Position numbers and translations under genes: made by a program
Part shown: in pieces, positions 57,236 through 64,000 of the stretch
How positions within the stretch are numbered: the stretch's first letter is position 1
Layout: every line of letters begins with the position of its first letter
Source: Talinum fruticosum
Taxonomy: Eukaryota; Streptophyta; Magnoliopsida; Caryophyllales; Talinaceae
Assembly: GCA_021018815.1 (NCBI GenBank)
Contig: JAITYX010000008.1
Coordinates: forward strand, 6,756,001 to 6,820,000
DNA length: 64,000 bases
Direction: 5' to 3'
Notes under the pieces: model-generated
Seen by the model: the letters and a program-made list of their open reading frames with translations, nothing else
Told to the model about the DNA's origin: nothing
Database searches by the model: none

Positions 57236-57756
57236 ATAATTATTTTAAGCGATAAATCGAATTGTTTAGTATGCTAATCTTAATTTTAAAAATCATTTTT
57301 GATTGAGAAAAACTGCATGCCCAAAGAGGTTTCCAACAAGTGCACCAAAAGGGGGCTCGGAAAAGGGCTCGTCTTTGTCTTGGTACGAGACTTATTAATT
57401 TAAATAAATAGACGAAGGAAATATGCGTGTTGAATAAATGAAGTTAGTTGTGAGTTTTGCTAATTAATATAAGTTGACATAAAAAGATACTTTTAATTTA
57501 ATAAAAAAATTAGTGAAGTTTTTTTTTAAATAAAAAAAGAATGAAATGCTATTTTGAAAAGCCTGAAGTTAATTGTATTAGTGTTTCAAAAATTATGCCT
57601 AAAATGCTCAAAATCATACCTACAAGTGGTGTTTGAAGTGGTAAATTGTGATTAAAAGCAGTTAGATATAATATATAGTGTTTACAATTAATTATGATAA
57701 CTCGAAATGACCACCAATTACGAAACACTAAAACGAACAAATTCTTCCAACATTAA

Positions 57757-58500
57757 TATAACTAGTTTTTGCTCGTGCGTTGCACGTACAGCTTATTAAA
57801 TTTTAATTGTTTAATTTTTAATTTTGTTGTCGTTTTTGTTGCTAAATATTTTCAATAAATTTGATCATATAAGTATAATGTGTTTTTAAGTATAATGAAT
57901 ATATATTACTATTTAATATTTACTAAAATTTAAATTTATTTAAATAATTAAATATTATTATTGTTAAAGTGATGATTTAAAGTAGATACTTGAACGAAGA
58001 ATTGAATACAATAAATATGTAATGCTAATGTGTTAAATCAATTAATTGGTAAGTTATTCTCACTATTGATGATTATCAATTAATGATAATTAATAAAACT
58101 CCCATTATTGCAAATTAGATATTTATTTTTTAAAACTGAAAACTAATAAGTTACATTAAAAATTAAATAATTTATTGTTAAAAATCAATGGTCCTTATTT
58201 TAGTAGTAACTTGCACCATTGCCATATCAAGAGACACTATGATAGTTATAATTTTAATTAAATGTTTAAATTATTTATTCTTAAAAATCATTATTTATAG
58301 AATTATGGCAATTAATTTTCATAAACGTAACTTCAAAAAAAACTTTGATTATTTTTGGATTATTTTGTTTAAAAATAATTTAATTTTGCAATTGATATTA
58401 TCGGAAAAAAAAATTACAACTAATGACATTGCTAAATAAGCATCTTACGTGTCGCTCACGTATCGCTTCAGACCTAACTTTTAATATTATATATATATGA
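57757..58500. repeat. AT-rich repeat-like block with CGTGCGTTGCACG hairpin (copy B)
   Basis: Counterpart of 48050-48790. The hairpin edge differs: TTGCACGTACAGCTTATT here, TTGCACGACAGGTTATT in copy A. Confidence 0.4.
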
Positions 58501-58739
58501 TTCTCTTATATATTCTACTCCTAATAATTAATTTTTCAAAACTATTATCAGTATAATAAATATTTATTTAAAAATATCTTGATGCAACCAAAATCAATAA
58601 TTCGATAAAGAAAGGGATTTTATGTGAGGAATGGGACCTACCACCCCCAAAAGGGCAAAAGAAAAAGAAAGAGAAAGAAAAAAACAAAGTTGCTTTTTGG
58701 CTAATCCTCCGGCGCATAGTATAATAATAGACATCATAT

Positions 58740-60237
58740 CATATCATATCCTTGTATCTCGCCGCCGCCGCACATCGTCTTCCATACTTGACAGTGTGCT
58801 GCGTTTTAATTTCTCCTCAATCCCAAACCCTAACTTAGTTAGACCCTCTTCTCTCTCCCGACTCCGACTCCCACTCCCAGTAGCCCACCACTGCCACAAC
58901 TGCACTCGACCGCCCGTCCCCGGCGCCGCTCCTAAACCACCGCCACCCGGTGCCCGCCAGTCGACGACGCCGCCCTCTCTCCCTTGGCAACTTGGTATGT
59001 ATTGCAATTTTCTCCTCTTCCTCTTAGTTATTTCTTTAATTCAAGTAATGGTTTGGATTTTGAGTTTTTGAATGAATTTTTTCCTATTCTTCTTGGTTTC
59101 TTCTTAGCTCTCTGCCTCGCCCTCTCTCCTCCCTTGACCGCCGTCTGTGAGGTTCTCCACCAACCAACCAACCAACGCCTGCGGCCTTCCTGCTTGCTAC
59201 TGCCCATCCCGGTGCCTCCTCTGCGTGTGCCGCCCGAGCCCACTGTCCACAGTTCTCTCACAGAACAGAGGTGCAATTTCTTCTATTCACATTTTGTTTG
59301 GTATAAGAATTCACGTTTTGATTTGTTCAAAAATCGTTCACATTTTGATTCAATTTTTTTTGGTATAAGAATTCACATTTTGATTCACATTTTGTTTGGT
59401 ATAAGAATTCACATTTTGGTTTAAGAATTCAGATTTTGATTCACATTTTGCTAATAATTCATTTTCTTGATGCTTTTACCAAGGAACTAGGAGGCAGAGG
59501 GGATTCTTCGCGTGGACGTGATTTGGCGGGTGTTCTTCCCTTTGGGAGAATGAAAATTAACTAATTTTGGTAGCGTAATATCAACGTAGAAGTGAGGGTT
59601 GACTTATCAATTTGGAAATTTGATGATGGAATTTGGGAATTTAGAGATGGAATTTTGTAAATTTCGCAGTTTGTCCTATTATGTGGAATTTGGGATTTTG
59701 ATAGATAAATGTATAAATTTAGCAAATCAAATGAAGATTAAGAAACATAAACCTATGACTCTAAAAGCATTTTTACTTAATGTGACTAACTTTTCACTTC
59801 AAAAAGCAGTTACCCAACCATTGGAGTCCAAACTTTGCATCCCAAAATTTACTTTTGAATTGAGAAAATGACATGCTGATTAACCACCATCTAATATCAA
59901 CTTAATTCCAACCCCCTCAATAAAAATTCTGCTTCCACTATTGCACATGATGAACTTTGTTACTAAAATTAATTTTTTTTATAGATAGGCAAGTCCAGAA
60001 AATTGATATTAGAAGCAGTTTACCATCTTTATACACATGCCTTCGCGTAGGCAGGTTTTTTTCTGAGTGGGTCATGGGCGGGTTAGGATTGGTTGGCCCA
60101 TGACATGGCCTGGCCTGGCTTGCTGGCCAGCTTTAGTTCTACAAGTTTTTTTTTCTTTCGATGAAGTGATGGGTTGTTGGAGAATTTAATCCCAATGATT
60201 GTATTTTTATGTTTAGGGTAGATTAAAATCAGCAAAA
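58740..60237 (+). promoter_or_regulatory. DHAD 5' UTR with introns (copy B)
   Basis: Same arrangement as in copy A, offset about 9,707: leader exon 1 ends before GTATGT near 58995, possible exon 2 at 59108-59270, last leader exon from 60217, minisatellite array at 59285-59458. A short difference is a T9 run after CTACAAG (about 60145) against T10 in copy A. Confidence 0.5.
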
Positions 60238-63200
60238 ATGCAAGCAGCTCTGAATGTGGGTTCAAACTTTGCGTCCCCTTATATTTCGACTCGTTTAGCT
60301 CCAAAGCCTCGATACCACCGAAATTCAAAATGCGTGGCTGTTATGAAGCCGCCGTCTGCAGTTTCAAGCCCGGCTGCTGAATCACCTGTTACAGTGGCAT
60401 CGGAATCCACTGGCAAGCTCAACAAGTACAGCTCCCGGATAACGGAACCTAAGTCCCAAGGTGCCTCGCAGGCTGTGCTTTATGGGGTTGGGCTATCTGA
60501 AGAGGATATGAGCAAGCCCCAGATTGGTGTTTCATCAGTTTGGTATGAGGGTAATACTTGTAATATGCACTTGTTAAAATTAGCAGAAGCAGTGAAAGAA
60601 GGGGTTCAAGAGGCTGGGATGATTGGCTTTAGATTCAACACTATCGGTGTCAGTGACGCTATCTCAATGGGTACTAGAGGAATGTGTTACAGTTTGCAGT
60701 CACGGGACTTGATTGCTGATAGTATTGAGACAGTCATGTCTGCCCAGTGGTATGATGGAAACATATCTATCCCTGGATGTGACAAAAATGTAAGTATTGT
60801 TATTTTGGTCATTTTGGTGGTCTGGAAATTTGTTAGACATTAATGTCTTCTCAATTAGGTAGTGCTTTCTACTGTGAGAGTGACGTTGGAATTTACTGTA
60901 GATATCTTGCTGTATGGAAATTCCAATTTGTTAATGGTGGTTCATGGTTTTTCTTTTTCACTTTGATAACTTCTGATTTATTGTGTTTCATTTTCCTTCT
61001 TTGAAGGCTGTAGTAAGACTTATCTGTTCACTTGATTGGTTTTATAACCATGAAATTTGGATTATTTCAACATTTTAGAACACAAGATCTAGCACAAAGT
61101 TGATGATGTTTCAATCTAAATCAGAAATATATGCACGTGATCTTGAGCAAACTAACATACTGCATAGCATGATAATATAATAAAGGATACTTTGACTTGA
61201 CAAGCTTGGTGTCCTCTAAATATGATGGAATTATCTAGCTTTCCTAACTTAAGCAGCCATTTGTTTAATGAGAGATAGGGGTATGACTATATGAGTCAAA
61301 TGACTTGTATTAGTAGGTTAGATCTGTGATGTAATCTAAGTGTGTTTACCTTAAGCCTGATTACATTTTTCTTTACATATAGAACATTGATTAGATTTTA
61401 AAAACTTTTGATTTGATTGGATTCACCTAGCTATAATGTTCTCTACACATAGGACTGCCTAGGTTTTGAAAACTTTCGATTTGATTAAATTCACCTACTT
61501 GTGTCCCATTTCTTTGATTTTGACCAATTGCATTATAGACTACTTGCTTCTCAATGGACTTAGCAGTACACTAAATGGATGTGAAACGTACTATATAGTG
61601 TCCATTGTGTATGCTTTTATTGAATTGAAATTTCAAGGATAAATAGCGTTGGAGTGATTATTGCATGAGCAGTTAAGTTTCTTCTTTATGTTTGTACTTT
61701 CTATTATTAAACTTTGACTGTATTGATGTTGTTTCCTGAGTTGAAACATGTTTAATATTTGACATCTTGAATTTTGATGTTGGACTACAGTTGATGACCT
61801 ATTGTCAATGGTTGTGATTCTGCAGATGCCAGGTACCATCATGGCGATGGGGCGCCTTAACAGGCCAAGCATCATGATTTATGGTGGGACAATTAAGGTC
61901 AGGCTTTAGAGCTCATAAACTTTTCATCTCTGCCTGACTCTCACCTCTAAATTTATAATTTTTGTAATGGTTTGCAGCCTGGTCATTTAAACGGTCAAAC
62001 TTACGACATTGTAAGCGCATTCCAGGTATGTCATTAGATTTTCCCTTTGAGCTTTAACTATTGTTTTGGTTGCAATTAATGCTTGCTGTTCAGTGCTTCG
62101 GTAGTGATTGTCAGTAATGTATGCCAAGCTACATAGTTGTAAAAGGAGAGATGAAAAGAAATCTTGTCAGTCAAGAATGTACGACATACTTGATTTTAGG
62201 AATTCCTTGTCAAGTTCACACGTTACTGTCTCGTTGAAACTTTGAACTAGGAAGTAGTAACACCTTTGTTTGGTAATTATTCTGCTTTTACCTCTTAGGT
62301 GCTTTGAGCCTTTAACCCTTCATTCAGATCACATATGTTCTTGCTTCTTGGGCTTGAGATACATGCTGGTCAAGTAAAGATATTTTTGGTTGCATCTAAC
62401 CTTTCACAGTGGTTTGTGGTCACAAGATTATCTAAAAAAGGGGATTGTGAATCATCTCTTTATTCAAATCTATATTGCACAATCTCTACTATTAAATCAG
62501 GGCCAGTGTTTTTTTTTTTTTTCTAAGTGCTTTTTGAATTTAGTTATCTTTGTGTTCTGCTATTTGCTATCTGGATTGCTATGTCACCTGTATATATTCA
62601 ATGATTCATGTTTCCTTTTTGTGTCAATGCTGTAGTGTTATGGGGAGTATGTCAGTGGGGCTATCAGTGATCAGCAGAGAATGAATGTCATCCGTAATTC
62701 ATGTCCTGGAGCAGGGGCTTGTGGTGGCATGTATACAGCAAATACCATGGCATCTGCTATTGAGACTATGGGAATGTCTATCCCTTACAGGTGTGAATAG
62801 TACCTGGTTCTTGTGAGTTATTCTAGCCTCAAGAGTTTCTCATGTTGCTTTCATCCGTTTATCTCTTATAGTTCTTCAACGCCAGCTGAAGACCCTTTGA
62901 AGTTGGATGAGTGTCGTCTTGCTGGAAAATACCTTCTTGATTTGCTTAAAATGGACTTGAAGCCACGGGACATAATTACTGAAAAATCTTTGCGGAATGC
63001 AATGGTTGTGGTCATGGCCCTTGGTGGGTCTACCAATGCTGTCTTGCATCTAATTGCCATTGCGAGGTCAGTGATATTGATATAAAAGTTCTTTCTCGAG
63101 CATGCAATGAAAATGCCTGAGAGTTTTACTTTCCTTTGCAGGTCAGTTGGTGTGGACTTGACTCTTGATGATTTTCAGAAGGTCAGTGATCAGGTTCCAT

Positions 63201-64000
63201 TCCTTGCAGATCTTAAGCCAAGTGGCAAATACGTCATGGAAGATTTACATAAGGTACATATAGGAATTCTCTTGCTCTTACCAAATGTCTGTTTTTGTTG
63301 TACTATGCAGAAGATTAGAATTTTCTTGCTCTTCGAAGATATTTTGACTTATTTTTCAAATAATTCTTTGACTTACCATTGCAGGTTGGTGGCACACCAG
63401 CTGTGATTCGCTATCTTCTTGAGCTTGGATACTTGGATGGGGATTGCATCACTGGTATGTCTTGCTAAATACTCTTGGGGGTGCATTTGCTTCTGATCCA
63501 CAAATAACACACGAGTCTTTTATCACTATCTTGTACCTTTTACAAACATTTGAGTCATTTCCATGTTTTCTCTCATTTGCCCAGTCACTGGTAAAACTCT
63601 GGCTGAGAATGCCAAGCTCTTCCCATCCTTGGCTGAGGGTCAGGTATGATACACCATAAATTTCTTACCCTTTCTGCACATGTTGTCCAGTCACAGCAAT
63701 TTGTGACCTCTATTTTGTTGACTCATGTATTTGATTGTACATTTCAGCAAATAATACGACCATTGTCAAACCCCATCAAAGAAACTGGCCATATCCAGAT
63801 ATTGTATGGTAATCTTGCTCCAGAGGGCTCTGTGGCAAAAATTACCGGAAAGGAAGGGTTGTATTTCTCTGGTAGTGTCCCTTGTTCCATTGCAAGTTTA
63901 AAGAAACTAGATTTTGCTGTTTCTGAAGATATAATTTGTCATTGAAAAGCTGCCTAATATGAATGTCTTTTTCAGGTCCAGCACTTGTATTTGAAGGAGA
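60238..64000 (+). CDS. DHAD: Dihydroxyacid dehydratase (DHAD), copy B, cut by window end
   Basis: Same branched-chain amino-acid enzyme as copy A. Exons: 60238-60789, 61826-61897, 61978-62025, 62636-62790, 62872-63066, 63142-63253, 63385-63454, 63585-63643, 63748-63871, 63976 to the window edge. The visible residues read the same as copy A and include the transit peptide, [27 protein letters not shown] and [10 protein letters not shown]. Since the duplication joins copy A directly to the start of copy B, this right-hand copy is the one expected to keep the ancestral 3' exons (SDGRFSGG-type end of the family) beyond 64000. That is inference; the 3' end is not visible. Confidence 0.92.

Larger units (their letters stand above)
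54845..64000 (+). repeat. Tandem duplication, copy B (continues past the window end)
   Basis: Direct repeat of the segment starting at 45138, offset 9,707 to 9,708 bp. It is almost identical; differences I can see are homopolymer-length changes and a few substitution clusters in the non-coding upstream region. The window ends about 550 bp before one full unit would be complete. Confidence 0.95.

Overview
The window is nuclear DNA of a flowering plant, most likely a eudicot. Spliced genes with GT-AG introns, AT-rich intergenic DNA full of MITEs, a plant-only protein set (mitochondrial CPN60, ING-type PHD protein, dirigent protein, S-protein homologues, plastid dihydroxyacid dehydratase) and telo-box 5' leaders all point that way. 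The species cannot be named from this sequence.

Layout, left to right. 1-2949: inverted duplicate of a decayed ZIP metal-transporter fragment, then a long-arm foldback element (about 863-2846) with a PIF/Harbinger-type element (1806-2827, TTA target duplication) nested in its right arm. 2950-5585 (+): the last eleven exons of a mitochondrial CPN60; the 5' exons are not in the window. 5586-7847: spacer. 7848-13012 (-): complete ING1-type histone reader in seven exons, with a dead LINE in intron 1 and a 194-bp tandem duplication in another intron. 13013-18780: gene-poor, repeat-rich spacer. 19254-25325 (+): complete Serinc membrane protein in twelve coding exons with a MITE in an intron. 26876-27611 (+): dirigent protein. 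28506-30401 (-): hydroxyethylthiazole kinase (thiamin salvage). 31183-34897 (+): GT14 glycosyltransferase, head-to-head with the kinase. 36201-36659 and 37888-38313 (-): two S-protein homologues. 39648-46918 (-): a large FLIP/C1orf112-like protein. 50531 onward (+): chloroplast dihydroxyacid dehydratase (DHAD), head-to-head with the FLIP-like gene.

The most striking structure is a near-identical head-to-tail tandem duplication with a unit of about 9,707 bp: copy A 45138-54844, copy B 54845 to the window end. It duplicates the FLIP-like exon 1, the shared upstream region and the 5' part of DHAD. The left DHAD copy is therefore cut off in an intron after exon 11, and copy B carries an orphan FLIP-like first exon. 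It is either a very recent segmental duplication or a haplotype duplication made during assembly.

A second theme is base-level. Four genes between about 27 and 42.5 kb (dirigent, thiazole kinase, GT14, FLIP-like) have broken frames, and every break is explained by one missing base in a homopolymer run (one from each of two adjacent runs in the dirigent gene). The other genes splice perfectly in frame. Sequencing or consensus error is the likeliest cause. The FLIP-like gene also has a different lesion: a 14-bp A-ended insertion between perfect 20-bp direct repeats inside an exon, resembling a severely truncated retro-insertion.

The genes are housekeeping or small-family genes with no operon-like link. 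I found no convincing new multi-gene system. The unusual content is structural: hairpin duplications, nested elements, the tandem duplication and the error pattern.
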